Of a stretch of 55,520 nt of DNA, positions 34,124 to 43,988 are shown one piece after another. This stretch comes from an uncultured Porphyromonadaceae bacterium. GTDB taxonomy: Bacteria; Bacteroidota; Bacteroidia; Bacteroidales; Muribaculaceae. The number at the start of each line of letters is the position of its first letter. Position 1 is the first letter of the stretch. Both the position numbers and the translations under genes were made by a program. The stretch is from NCBI GenBank assembly GCA_947567425.1, contig CANOLV010000018.1, forward strand, positions 1-55,520, read 5' to 3'. The notes beneath the pieces are model-generated. The model saw nothing but the letters and a program-made list of their open reading frames with translations. It did not search any database and was not told where the DNA came from.

Positions 34124-35413
34124 TCAAATATCACCTCGCTGAGGAATAGTCTTTGACAGAGGGAGTTCGTGGCGAAGCATCCGCGCGGCCTGACCGGTCA
34201 ACCATAAGTAATGGTCGCTCGGCATTCCGTCCATACCTACAAACTGAATGTCTTTCCCGACCGGCGGATTATCCGTACATTTAAAGATTGCGGTGCCTTC
34301 ATTCACCTCATCAAACATAGCTACATAAAGCATCGTGGCTCCCGAGTTCAGGGCAGTATAAATTTGCTGCCAGTAAAACCGACCACCCTGACGCGGTATG
34401 GATCCAGCAGGTTTTATGTCATCAGGGAATTCAAACCGGCTCAGATTGTGCCAGCTGAATCCAGGAGTTACCACAGGCACATATCCCAGACCATGCTCTC
34501 CACACCACTTTATGTCGCCCATAACCACATCGCGCAAACGATCCATGTCGTTGTGAAGCAACGGCGTAAACCGCTGCACCATCCACGGAAGCACAATGTC
34601 GCACTTACAGATCAGATCATGCAGATACGGATCGCTTATACAGTCCGAGTTAAGGCTGCGCCAAAATGTAGGTACTCCGATCATTATACTGCAACCTCCA
34701 TATTCAGGATCATTCTTAAGAAACTCTATGAAGCGTTCCAACCCTATATTGCGGATATTATAGGGACGGTCCGGAAATCCCACACCCCATATCGTGACAA
34801 GCGGGCGACCATTGTAAAATACATAAGTGTTGTCCTCACCGGGATTAGTCACCTTCAATGAATCAACCAGATATTTCCAATCGTCAATAAGCATCGAACA
34901 GTTGTCAGTCTTAGGATTAAGTCCTGACAGGTCATACATCACCCCAATAGCCCGTCCATTGTCGCGTGCGGCGTCCATAGCATAACGCAGCACATTGCTG
35001 TTCTTACGCGCATTAGGCTTTGCCGCACCCCAGAAACGTTGCATGAACACACCGTCCAGACCATAATCCTTCATCCACTTGAAGTGGACTTTCACCGTCT
35101 GTTCATCATCGGAAGAAAAGAAATGCGCCACCGAACCATCGGCATGTTTAAGCCCGGTAGGATACGTTTTCTCGTATTCGCTTACATCAGGCCACATATC
35201 TATCCTCACATTATCCTCGGAACCGAACCAAGTACCTTTGGCCGGCTTGTGAAACCAACCTTGATATCCGGCCATCACAAGCCCTTCGTATGACGGATAC
35301 TTTGTCTCTGGCGAATGCTTGCTCCCAGTCGACGCATATCCTACGGACACACCGGCACACAATATACCGGCCAATATCTGCTTGACAGCATTTTTTATAA
35401 ACACATTTTTCAT
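34124..35413 (-). CDS. GH71/GH99-like protein, exported
   Basis: A signal peptide (MKNVFIKNAVKQILAGILCAGVSVGYA) is followed by a single TIM-barrel-type domain of the GH71/99-like group: YEGLVMAGYQGWFHKP, VHFKWMKDYGLDGVFMQRFWG, RAIGVMYDLSG, RPLVTIWGVGFPDRPY, YVAMFDEVNEGTAIF and DHYLWLTGQAARML. It has 429 residues. GH99 members cleave alpha-mannan and GH71 members alpha-1,3-glucan; this uncharacterised branch is often found in Bacteroidetes hemicellulose/pectin loci, so its linkage is unknown. A longer paralog lies at 45772. It is last gene of the unit, 22 bp after the GH2 gene. Confidence 0.87.
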   Translation of the reverse strand: MKNVFIKNAVKQILAGILCAGVSVGYASTGSKHSPETKYPSYEGLVMAGYQGWFHKPAKGTWFGSEDNVRIDMWPDVSEYEKTYPTGLKHADGSVAHFFSSDDEQTVKVHFKWMKDYGLDGVFMQRFWGAAKPNARKNSNVLRYAMDAARDNGRAIGVMYDLSGLNPKTDNCSMLIDDWKYLVDSLKVTNPGEDNTYVFYNGRPLVTIWGVGFPDRPYNIRNIGLERFIEFLKNDPEYGGCSIMIGVPTFWRSLNSDCISDPYLHDLICKCDIVLPWMVQRFTPLLHNDMDRLRDVVMGDIKWCGEHGLGYVPVVTPGFSWHNLSRFEFPDDIKPAGSIPRQGGRFYWQQIYTALNSGATMLYVAMFDEVNEGTAIFKCTDNPPVGKDIQFVGMDGMPSDHYLWLTGQAARMLRHELPLSKTIPQRGDI

Positions 35414-35435
35414 CTATGACACACGTTTATTTCTA

Positions 35436-38400
35436 TTAATAATTTTCTTTATATGACGCATTCATCAGCGGAATATACTCTGCGTTATTATTGCATTTAA
35501 AGCTTCCGTCAAAATCATTCCTGTCATTCTCGCCAATCTCTATAGTCAACTTGTTCCAGCCCTGCTTCAACGGCAATTCGTAAAAACGCGCTTCATTGAC
35601 ACCCTGCTTGGGAGCCACAGCCACATCGCCAATCTTGAGCGCGGCTTTTTTAGCCTTGACCTCAAGTTCAAGTTTAGGCACATTCGGTTCGATAAGCAGG
35701 TCATCGAGCGGACGTGGACTGAACACGTAGAACACCATCTGCCAACCATTGCCGGTACGTGTGAGATGCTCCTTTGCCGAAGATGGGAAAGCTACGATAC
35801 CGTCACGCTTAAAGAATACGTCATTGGCTTCAATCTCCGGTTTGGAACATTTCACTCCGGCATTCTTCAATATGGCAGCAAGCGTGTTGTACCCCTTTTC
35901 CGAATTGGTGAATTCTTTAAGTGTGCTTATGTATAGATCCCCGTTATTGCCCGCATATTTGACAAATACCGGAAGTGCGGCCGTGCATTCATTTTCCGAA
36001 CGGACAGTAGCGGCAGTCTTAATCTCCTCAGGACGCTTATTCCAGCGTCGCCAGTCTGTACGACAGGCATTGAGGAGTACTTCTCCATTGTCGACAAGTT
36101 CTCCTGAAAGAGTAAAGTTTGATGCGTCAGCTTTCTGAAGCTCACAGAAATACAGCTCGCTATTGTTCAGGCCTCGTGTCCATGAACGCTGTTCCGGAAT
36201 ATACGATGAACGATTAAGCCTCTCGACCGTCAGTCCATAAGGCATCAGCGTATTGAAAGACGACGCCGTTTCAGGAGTGATGCCCCAAATCCATATATCC
36301 GCACCCTTGGCCTGCGCCTTTGATAAATCGCCGATAGATTTAGCATCAGGAACTACCGACCCGTCAACAATAACCAATGCCTGAACCGGCGACTTGATTG
36401 ATTTTGACCACTGTACACCCTGCGCATCCATTATAGCCTTCACTTTGCTGTCCGGCGCGCCTATGTATATCACTTCCTTATACGGGACGGCCGGGTTGGC
36501 TTGCGGAGCTTCATAGCGTGTCTTGTCAATCACAGCCCATTCACTATAAGCAGGGCCTTCGGGAGCATTCGCGGATCTGAGCGCTGCAAACAGGGGCCAC
36601 TCTTCATAAAGCGGCAGATTCGGATCATAACCAGGATTGAATGTGGTGCAATACGGACCTACACGTTCAGGCTGTACACCTGGAACACCCTCGACAAATT
36701 CATTAAAGAATATACCGTCGGCCTCAACCGTAGGTGCCACAGTCAGGTCCTCTTTACCAAGAGGAAGCGGCTTCAATCCATACCATGCCATATTGAAAAT
36801 CGTACTGAAGCTTGCTCCCATGTCACGCTGATCCTTAATCAGATTATAGCCCTCGTTAGCAAGACCCTCCATACGTCCTTCCTGCGATTCGTAGGCGCGC
36901 TCTCCATTATATTTGGCCACCTGTTCCGGTGTTCCGTAATAGGCCATACCGTGTTCGCCCATTCCCCAAGGCTTGCCGATTGCTTTCCACTGGTTCATGG
37001 AATTCTTATCTCCATAGTGGCCAACTGTCACAGGTAGAATCCCGTCGCCGTCATCCTCACCGTCGGAAGATATCCACGGACGGGTAGGATCAAGGGTCCG
37101 GACCAAATCGCGCCATTCCTCCCATGCCTTCATCTGCTGAGGCATAAGATCAGGACGGTTATAAACGTATAAGATCACCGGCTTATTTTCATTGCTGACC
37201 GACCACCCGAATACCGACGCATGATTGCGGTCGCGTCTTACGAAACGTGCCAGATGATCTTTGGAATTTTCCCAGAAAAGCTCGGAATCGAGTTTGGGAC
37301 CGCCATCGCTGGCCCAGTTTGCCGTCTCGTCCAATACACATATACCCATCTCATCTGCCATGTCAAGATAAAAACGCGGATATATCTGTGCATGCGGACG
37401 CACGGCATTGCCGTTCATGTCTTTTATAGCTTTAAACCAAGCCCAGGCATATCGGCGTGTCATCTGCGGTATGCCCTGGAAGTGCCAAGAATCACTGCGG
37501 AGAGCATAAGGCTTGCCGTTAAGGCACTGCTTGTCGCCGACGAGAGACCATTGACGCCATCCAAAACGTTCATACTTCTTATCGATGATCCTCTTTTTAT
37601 CGGCCACATTCAGTACAAGGCCGTAAAGATTCGGAGTTTCAGGCGACCAGAGATCCAACCGACCGTCGACCTTGACATCAAGGGTGGTCTTTACCGACGA
37701 ATTAGCAGATATGCTGACAGCCTCAGGGGTTATAGCAATGACCCGATCGCCAAGTATCGAAGAGGGAACAGGGGCGGAATTCACATCATTTCCCGCGGTA
37801 TTGATCCAGCGGGATACATCACCGCCAATCGACACTTTGACATCCTTGTCTGTAGAGTTTGTCAATTCTACCTCTACCTCAAGCATATCCTTGTCGACCA
37901 AAGGTTTCACAAATACGTCGCTTACATATACTTTTGGCTCTGCAAGCAGATATACGTCCTGCCATATACCGTTGATATGGTAGCCCCACATGGATCCGGC
38001 AGGTACAATGCGGCGTCCAACCGTAGAATTATCCTCAAACAACTTCTGACTTCTGACTCCGACGAGCACTTCAGCCTCCTGACCCGGCACCACAACATCT
38101 GTCACATCGCATGAAAAGGGAAGAAATAGATCGAAATTCTCACCCACTTTCTTACCATTGACATAAACAACGGCCTGTCCGGCTACAGCCTCAAAATACA
38201 GCCGTATATTCTCCCCGGCCCAGTCGGCAGGCACTTTAACTTTCTTCTTAAGCCATCCCATAAGCGCCTTCTCCCATTCTTTAGGATAGGACGGGTAGTT
38301 ACGATGGTCCGGACCATCAAGTTCGCGATAGCCGAAATCATTGATGTTCCATGGAGATGGAATCTTAATTTTAGTCTTACTCCATCCATCGGCCACAGGG

Positions 38401-38633
38401 GCAGACAGTGCGGGAGCCACACCGCCACCCTGCCGATAGTCAGAAGGAAGTGCTACCGGCTGAAAATCCCAATATCCATTTAGACACAATTCCTGACGGA
38501 ACGGGCGCTCCGAATCGTTCACGATGCCCTTTGACGGAGCAAACGTGAACGGATAAACCGTCTTGCCCGACACAGGCAAAACCCAAAATGCCATTGCAAT
38601 AAGAATTACGCAACGAGTCAAAATACGTTTCAT
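35436..38633 (-). CDS. GH2 family glycoside hydrolase, large, exported
   Basis: Signal peptide: MKRILTRCVILIAMAFWVLPVSG. The order is a sugar-binding jelly roll (about 35-230; LCLNGYWDF, VYVNGKKVG), an Ig-like domain, then the TIM barrel with GNAVRPHAQIYP, acid/base in WSVSNENKP (E482) and probable nucleophile in GEHGMAYYG. A further 350 residues at the C-terminus form beta domains, ending in a jelly-roll-like segment (LKQGWNKLTIEIGENDRNDFDG). The 1065-residue length matches Bacteroidales GH2 enzymes of unsettled specificity (beta-galactosidase, beta-glucuronidase or arabinopyranosidase types). It is co-transcribed with the sialate O-acetylesterase-like gene. Confidence 0.9.
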   Translation of the reverse strand: MKRILTRCVILIAMAFWVLPVSGKTVYPFTFAPSKGIVNDSERPFRQELCLNGYWDFQPVALPSDYRQGGGVAPALSAPVADGWSKTKIKIPSPWNINDFGYRELDGPDHRNYPSYPKEWEKALMGWLKKKVKVPADWAGENIRLYFEAVAGQAVVYVNGKKVGENFDLFLPFSCDVTDVVVPGQEAEVLVGVRSQKLFEDNSTVGRRIVPAGSMWGYHINGIWQDVYLLAEPKVYVSDVFVKPLVDKDMLEVEVELTNSTDKDVKVSIGGDVSRWINTAGNDVNSAPVPSSILGDRVIAITPEAVSISANSSVKTTLDVKVDGRLDLWSPETPNLYGLVLNVADKKRIIDKKYERFGWRQWSLVGDKQCLNGKPYALRSDSWHFQGIPQMTRRYAWAWFKAIKDMNGNAVRPHAQIYPRFYLDMADEMGICVLDETANWASDGGPKLDSELFWENSKDHLARFVRRDRNHASVFGWSVSNENKPVILYVYNRPDLMPQQMKAWEEWRDLVRTLDPTRPWISSDGEDDGDGILPVTVGHYGDKNSMNQWKAIGKPWGMGEHGMAYYGTPEQVAKYNGERAYESQEGRMEGLANEGYNLIKDQRDMGASFSTIFNMAWYGLKPLPLGKEDLTVAPTVEADGIFFNEFVEGVPGVQPERVGPYCTTFNPGYDPNLPLYEEWPLFAALRSANAPEGPAYSEWAVIDKTRYEAPQANPAVPYKEVIYIGAPDSKVKAIMDAQGVQWSKSIKSPVQALVIVDGSVVPDAKSIGDLSKAQAKGADIWIWGITPETASSFNTLMPYGLTVERLNRSSYIPEQRSWTRGLNNSELYFCELQKADASNFTLSGELVDNGEVLLNACRTDWRRWNKRPEEIKTAATVRSENECTAALPVFVKYAGNNGDLYISTLKEFTNSEKGYNTLAAILKNAGVKCSKPEIEANDVFFKRDGIVAFPSSAKEHLTRTGNGWQMVFYVFSPRPLDDLLIEPNVPKLELEVKAKKAALKIGDVAVAPKQGVNEARFYELPLKQGWNKLTIEIGENDRNDFDGSFKCNNNAEYIPLMNASYKENY

Positions 38634-38685
38634 TTTTATTGATTGGTTTTATGTTAAAGAAATTTAATTTATAAGACGTTGAATC

Positions 38686-40128
38686 CTACCATTTATCAGA
38701 CCGGAAGGGCAACAACGGTAATCCATAGGTGTCAAAGACTGTCGCTTTGGGATAATTACGGTAAGCATAGCGCACAGCCACCGGATCAGGCACACTGTCG
38801 CTCCATACCATCAGACGGCACGACGATGTCTCTATTTCGGCTTTGGCCGGATAGAACACCTTATCATCTCCGGCTATTTCGAATCCATCAAGCTCCGTCC
38901 ACATCGGAGACAATCCATGTGGAGCATTTTCGACATTCACATACACTTTACCACCCTGAATATCAAGCGAACTGTACAGGGGTGACTTTACGCCGTAGCC
39001 CGACTGACCGTAAGTGTCCACAAGAGCCAACCTGGCCAGACGCGAAGCCACAGTCGATTTGTCAGTCGGATGAATAAACACCGGATGTCCTACGTCAAGC
39101 GTTGACACAATCTCACATTTCGGAGTCGACTTAGCTATATCCGACTGAACCTCTCTAAAGCGAGCCGCGGAAATCCCGTCAGGACCTTCGTAGTTGAAGG
39201 GTGCTATTTCCACAAAGTACACAGGAAATTCACCACAACCCCACGACTTACGGTAGTCGTCAATCATCGCCGGCATCATTCGTCCATACAAGTCGGGGTT
39301 GTCACGATTGCTTTCGCCCTGATACCACAGCATCCCTCTGATAGGAAAATTCTGAAGCGGAGCTACTTTTGCATTATACAGCACACACGCGTCATTGTGA
39401 ATATTCTTGATTTCCCCATCAGGAAGAAGATGCGACTTAGATATTTCCGGATAAAGCGATGCTACGTCTTCGCTAAGCCATGCCTCGATTCTCGATCCAC
39501 CGAGAGTGCTGACAAGAACGCCGACAGGGACATCCAGAACCTCGTTAAGATAATCGGCAAACAGATATGCTATGGCACTGACATCAGCCACTTTGCCCGG
39601 AGTGTTGACCACCCACTCCCCCTTAATATCGTCCATAGGCTTCTTTGAAAATTGGCGAATCCAATGACCATCTTCCGAGTCGGTGACAAAAGCGCGGATT
39701 TGCTTCGTGGGTTTAGCCTTTGAGATAAAGTCGGAGGCATTATCCATCGGTTGGCGGTCGAAACCTCGAACCGGCATCTCCATATTTGATTGACCGGAGC
39801 AAAACCATACCTCACCCACAAGCACATTGTCAAGTACGAGTTTGTCGCCATCGCTTAACGTTATTGTATATGGACCTCCGGCGGCAGGAGTCGACAAGTC
39901 GACCGTCCAACGTCCTTCCGCATCTGCCGTGGCCGCAATGTTGCCGGAATTCCATGACGGAGCTACTGAGACTTTAGCATTAGGTTTAGCCGTACCACGC
40001 ATACGGACTACAGTGTTCTGCTGGAGCACCATGTTGTCGGAAAAGACGGCAGGAAGTCTGACCTCGGCAAATGCCGAAGAAACCACACACATAGCCCCGG
40101 CAAAGATGTTAATCACTTTTATATTCAT
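38686..40128 (-). CDS. Sialate O-acetylesterase-like SGNH hydrolase
   Basis: Signal peptide: MNIKVINIFAGAMCVVSSAFA. Family hallmarks are VRLPAVFSDNMVLQQNTVV, catalytic block CSGQSNMEMPVRG (Ser), RGMLWYQGESN, and the C-terminal IHPTDKSTVASRLARLAL holding the catalytic His. It has 480 residues, the usual size. Despite the name, plant-glycan loci of Bacteroidetes use these enzymes to remove acetyl groups from xylan or pectin side chains. It starts a new transcript: a terminator and then a TATTTTTG box lie between it and the GH3 gene. Confidence 0.9.
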   Translation of the reverse strand: MNIKVINIFAGAMCVVSSAFAEVRLPAVFSDNMVLQQNTVVRMRGTAKPNAKVSVAPSWNSGNIAATADAEGRWTVDLSTPAAGGPYTITLSDGDKLVLDNVLVGEVWFCSGQSNMEMPVRGFDRQPMDNASDFISKAKPTKQIRAFVTDSEDGHWIRQFSKKPMDDIKGEWVVNTPGKVADVSAIAYLFADYLNEVLDVPVGVLVSTLGGSRIEAWLSEDVASLYPEISKSHLLPDGEIKNIHNDACVLYNAKVAPLQNFPIRGMLWYQGESNRDNPDLYGRMMPAMIDDYRKSWGCGEFPVYFVEIAPFNYEGPDGISAARFREVQSDIAKSTPKCEIVSTLDVGHPVFIHPTDKSTVASRLARLALVDTYGQSGYGVKSPLYSSLDIQGGKVYVNVENAPHGLSPMWTELDGFEIAGDDKVFYPAKAEIETSSCRLMVWSDSVPDPVAVRYAYRNYPKATVFDTYGLPLLPFRSDKW

Positions 40129-40171
40129 AAGGTTAAGCTTTAATATATACCTACTGGCAATTTTATGGACA

Positions 40172-40179
40172 CAAAAATA
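40172..40179 (-). promoter_or_regulatory. Internal promoter of the acetylesterase-GH2-GH71/99 unit
   Basis: TATTTTTG on the minus strand fits TAnnTTTG, 43 bp before ATG 40128 and directly after the terminator of the GH3 transcript. Confidence 0.5.
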
Positions 40180-40181
40180 GC

Positions 40182-40226
40182 AAGCCCCAATTAATATTAG
40201 TTGTAATAACCAATTAATTGGGGCTT
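40182..40226 (-). terminator. Terminator after GH3
   Basis: A perfect 14-bp stem, AAGCCCCAATTAAT (40182-40195) with ATTAATTGGGGCTT (40213-40226) and a 17-nt loop. On the minus-strand RNA it is followed by GCTATTTTTG, so the T-run overlaps the next -7 box. Confidence 0.7.
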
Positions 40227-40261
40227 CAATCTTAAATATGCCGAGATTTATTCCAAATGCA

Positions 40262-42874
40262 TCACTTTAGAGTGACACGGGCGCTCTTCAATGCGCTGTC
40301 GTCGGAGGTCCCGCCATAAAGTATCTCATACTCGCCGGGAACTATGACCATCTGCTCAGAGTTGCGGTCGTAGGATTCAAATGCCGAACGCGGCAATTCA
40401 AAGCTTGCCGTATGCATGGTGCCGGCAGCTATAGGAACCCGTCGGAAAGCCTTTAATGACTTAATCGGTCCGGAAGGGTTCTGCAGATTGCGCACATATA
40501 TTTGAATAACCTCTTCTCCGTCCATCTTTCCAGTGTTTTTCACCGGTACGGAGAGGTTGAACACATCGCCTTTTTGCTTGACGACAATGTCGCCATACCC
40601 GAATGTGGTATAACTAAGCCCATGTCCGAAGGGGAACAAAGGCCGCCCTTTAAAGAACCTGTATGTGCGGTTGTCCATAAAATAATCCTCAAAATCTGGC
40701 AGGTCGGCAGTCGATGCATAGTAAGTGACCGGCAGACGGCCTGCAGGATTATAGTCGCCCGACAGTACATCGGCAAGCGCCGTACCTCCGGCTTCGCCCG
40801 GATAGAAGAGGTTAATTATTGCATCGCAGTTTTCAGCGGCCCATGGCGACGCTACCGCGCTACCTGTACAGAGAACGAACACCAAGGGGCGGCCTGTCGC
40901 CTTAAGAGCCTTAAGCATATGCTCCTGCACCAACGGAAGTTCAATGGCAGTACGGTCGCCGCCACGGAATCCAGGGAGATAGACGCCCATTTCCTCGCCT
41001 TCAAGATGCGGAGTAAGACCTCCGGCAAATATAATAACGTCGGCATCAGACACTGTCGAAGCGACAGCGTCGTAGTCGACTGTAGCAGGTTTACCCAAGT
41101 CAAACTTCAGCTCCGCACCGCCGCCTTTTTGGTAATACTCGATGACGACATCATACTTCTTACCTTTAACGGCATCAAGTTCATATATCTGCTCAGACTT
41201 CTTGCCGTCGCGCCACGAATCGAGCACAGTCTTTCCGTCAATCATAATGCGGTAGCCGTCATCGCCTTCGATACTAAGCGACACCGGACCCGACTTTTCC
41301 GGGACAAACTGACCTTCAAAACGAGCAGAGAAATTCAGCACCGGCACATCAGGAGCAAACGCCGTCTCGCCATTGTTGGTCAGATTGAGCGGTGTGGTAA
41401 ACTGTCTGACGCGAATCGGCTTCCCTTTCATTTCGGGATTATTCCAGAATGTACCGCGCAATCCGGTCATTCCATCTGCCGACAGCTTGTCATACTCGCT
41501 TATCATGGCCTTTTCCGTAACATAGTCGCATCCTTTAACGTAAGTCACATCAGCATTGGGATATTTGTCGCGGATGCCCTGAAGCACAGTCACTGACGAC
41601 TTCGGGAAACCGTTGTAATTGCCCCACATCATCAATGAATCGTCGGCGTTAGGGCCAAGCACTGCTATTTTACGTATTTTGTAGCGGTCGAGCGGAAGAG
41701 TATTGTTCCGGTTAGACAGAAGCACAATGCTCTTGCGGGCCATGTCCAATGCCTTAGCACGATGGGCACCGCAAGCTACAAGCGAATCGGGAAGATTCCA
41801 CCATGGGGTCAGTTTATCGTCATACAGATTGCCAAGTTGGAATCTGGCACGAAGCAACCTAAATACAGATCGGTCGATGTCAGCCTCGGTTATCAGACCC
41901 GCCGCAAGGCTTTCGCGCAGTTTAGGAAATGCCCGGTCGCCACATTCGAGATCGTTGCCGGTAAGAAGCGCATCAGCGGCGGCATCGGCCGCTGACTTAT
42001 GCGTACCGTGACCATGGGGTTCAGGATTATAGAAATCGCCGAGCGCTCCGCAGTCGGACAAGACTACGTCATCGAATCCCCATTGATCGCGAAGTATCTG
42101 TTTCAAAAGTTTTGAGCTGGAGCAACAAGGCTCGTCGTCATATCTGTTGTAAGCACACATGACCTCCTTGACATCTGCATCCTTCACGGCAACTTCAAAT
42201 GCCGGCAGATATGTCTCCCATAGATCTTCAGGAGGGATGTCAGTAGCATTATAAGTGTGTCTGTTCCATTCCGGGCCACTGTGTACGGCAAAATGCTTGG
42301 CACAAGCATGAAGCTTGTCATACTTTCCGTCGCCCTCACCATAACCCTGGAGACCGCGTATGACAGCAAGCCCCATCATGCCGGTCAGGTGAGGATCCTC
42401 GCCGTAAGTCTCCTGGCCACGGCCCCAACGTGGATCACGGAATATGTTGATATTAGGAGTCCAATATGTCAGTCCGCGATATTGACCTCTGTTATTACCT
42501 CTGACCGACTGGTTATACTTGATTCTCGCTTCATCGGAAATCATGCTGAAACTCTCATACACACCTTTGTCGTCAAAAGTGGCGGCCAAAGCTATCGCCT
42601 GAGGAAATACTGTGGCCGTGCCTGAACGTCCCACACCGTGGAGAGCCTCATTCCACCAGTTATACTCCGGTATACCAAGCCTCTCGATAGCCGGCGAGCC
42701 GTTGGTCATCATACTGATCTTCTCGTCAAGAGTCAGGCGAGACAGAAGATCCTTAGCACGTTCGTCGGCAGACAGTGAACTGTCGAGATACGGCAACACC
42801 TGTCCGGAGACAGGTGTCACAATAACTATCGACGAAAGCACAATAAAACACTTAATTAATAAACTTTTAGCCAT
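40262..42874 (-). CDS. GH3 beta-xylosidase/glucosidase-type enzyme with PA14 insert
   Basis: A signal peptide (MAKSLLIKCFIVLSSIVIVTPVSG) is followed by the GH3 N-domain (LTLDEKISMMTNGSPAIERLGIPEYNWWNEALHGVGR, FRDPRWGRGQETYGEDP) and nucleophile Asp in VLSDCGALGD (D274). A PA14 domain (about 460-590; FEGQFVPEKSGPVSLSIEGDDGYRIMIDG) is inserted in the second domain, and a fibronectin-III-like tail ends the protein. It has 870 residues. YNWWNEALHGVGR is typical of the xylan 1,4-beta-xylosidase/alpha-arabinofuranosidase branch of GH3. It has its own -7 box at 42931 and a downstream terminator, so it can be expressed alone. Confidence 0.92.
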   Translation of the reverse strand: MAKSLLIKCFIVLSSIVIVTPVSGQVLPYLDSSLSADERAKDLLSRLTLDEKISMMTNGSPAIERLGIPEYNWWNEALHGVGRSGTATVFPQAIALAATFDDKGVYESFSMISDEARIKYNQSVRGNNRGQYRGLTYWTPNINIFRDPRWGRGQETYGEDPHLTGMMGLAVIRGLQGYGEGDGKYDKLHACAKHFAVHSGPEWNRHTYNATDIPPEDLWETYLPAFEVAVKDADVKEVMCAYNRYDDEPCCSSSKLLKQILRDQWGFDDVVLSDCGALGDFYNPEPHGHGTHKSAADAAADALLTGNDLECGDRAFPKLRESLAAGLITEADIDRSVFRLLRARFQLGNLYDDKLTPWWNLPDSLVACGAHRAKALDMARKSIVLLSNRNNTLPLDRYKIRKIAVLGPNADDSLMMWGNYNGFPKSSVTVLQGIRDKYPNADVTYVKGCDYVTEKAMISEYDKLSADGMTGLRGTFWNNPEMKGKPIRVRQFTTPLNLTNNGETAFAPDVPVLNFSARFEGQFVPEKSGPVSLSIEGDDGYRIMIDGKTVLDSWRDGKKSEQIYELDAVKGKKYDVVIEYYQKGGGAELKFDLGKPATVDYDAVASTVSDADVIIFAGGLTPHLEGEEMGVYLPGFRGGDRTAIELPLVQEHMLKALKATGRPLVFVLCTGSAVASPWAAENCDAIINLFYPGEAGGTALADVLSGDYNPAGRLPVTYYASTADLPDFEDYFMDNRTYRFFKGRPLFPFGHGLSYTTFGYGDIVVKQKGDVFNLSVPVKNTGKMDGEEVIQIYVRNLQNPSGPIKSLKAFRRVPIAAGTMHTASFELPRSAFESYDRNSEQMVIVPGEYEILYGGTSDDSALKSARVTLK

Positions 42875-42930
42875 AGAAGTTCTGATTGGTTACTATACAT
42901 TAAGTAGCGCACTTTCGATATTGCGTCATA

Positions 42931-42938
42931 CAAAGATA
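42931..42938 (-). promoter_or_regulatory. Internal promoter before GH3
   Basis: TATCTTTG on the minus strand, 56 bp before ATG 42874, in the 114-bp gap after the GH43 gene. No clear -33 was found. Confidence 0.5.
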
Positions 42939-42988
42939 ACAAAATTATCCATTAATTCATTAAATGTCAACCATTTATTCGGAGGACA

Positions 42989-43978
42989 TCAAAGAGTCTG
43001 CTCGACCATCCGTATGGTGCCGTCCTCATTGTAATAGAGTTTATCGGCACATATAGAACGAAGCCAGTCGTGACCGGACAACTTGCTGTTGTGGTAGAAC
43101 GCAAACCACTGTCCTTTGAACTTAACGATCGAACCATGGTTGGTGTAGCTGTCCGTCGGATTCATATATACTCCCATGTGTGTCCATGGACCCAGAGGCG
43201 AATCGCTTATAGCATAACGCATACGGTTATCACCTTTCAGGCCGTCGTTCCAACCTTCGTCATGATTGTCGGAATATGACAGATAGTACTTGCCATTGTA
43301 CTTATGTACCCATGTAGCTTCATGGAAGTCTATCAGGCCTTTCATCTCGCGCATCGGGCCGTCGAGTTCAGTCATATTGTCCTTCAGACGGCCGCCCATG
43401 CACTTGCCGCCACCACCATTGTATATATAAGCTTTACCGTCGTCGTCAACAAATACACATGGATCAATCAACGGTTCCATGCCCTCGATATATCCGAGTA
43501 CCTCAAAGTTTGCGGCCGGTTCGTCGCTTACAGCCACACCGACTTTCCAACTGTCGTTCCAATCAGATTCGCTCGGATGCGGGAAATAAAAATAGTACTT
43601 GCCGTTCTTATAAGCACAATCAGGAGCCCACATGAAGCCACCTTCAGGACGCCCCCACTCCACCTGCGAAGAGTTCAGGATCTCACCGTGGTCCGTCCAA
43701 TTAACCATATCGTCGGTAGAAAACACATGATAACGGTCCATCAAGTCGCATCCTCTCGGCGGATCAATGTCATGTGAAGCATACACATACAGACGACCGT
43801 CATCCCATACGTGTGCCGACGGGTCGGCCGTATACATGTGGGTTATAAACGGATTTTGTGCGATGACGTCAAAATTGGCAACAACCTCTTCCTGTGCCAC
43901 ATCCGACTTTGCGGAACTGCACGCTAAAAATAAACCTCCGGACAATAGCATTCCGGAATATAATGCAATCTTATTCAT
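42989..43978 (-). CDS. GH43 family lipoprotein
   Basis: The lipobox is GLFLAC-SSAKSD. It is a five-bladed propeller enzyme with the three GH43 acids in order: YTADPSAHVW (Asp base), EPLIDPCVFVDDDG (Asp) and FHEATWVHKYNGKYYL (Glu acid). It has 329 residues with no extra module. ATG 43978 is chosen over 44029 because it gives a clean lipoprotein signal and avoids overlap with the upstream gene, which ends at 43989. Subfamily members include arabinofuranosidases and galactanase-like enzymes, so the linkage is open. It is directly downstream of a second GH43 gene. Confidence 0.92.
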   Translation of the reverse strand: MNKIALYSGMLLSGGLFLACSSAKSDVAQEEVVANFDVIAQNPFITHMYTADPSAHVWDDGRLYVYASHDIDPPRGCDLMDRYHVFSTDDMVNWTDHGEILNSSQVEWGRPEGGFMWAPDCAYKNGKYYFYFPHPSESDWNDSWKVGVAVSDEPAANFEVLGYIEGMEPLIDPCVFVDDDGKAYIYNGGGGKCMGGRLKDNMTELDGPMREMKGLIDFHEATWVHKYNGKYYLSYSDNHDEGWNDGLKGDNRMRYAISDSPLGPWTHMGVYMNPTDSYTNHGSIVKFKGQWFAFYHNSKLSGHDWLRSICADKLYYNEDGTIRMVEQTL

Positions 43979-43988
43979 ATCTATAATA

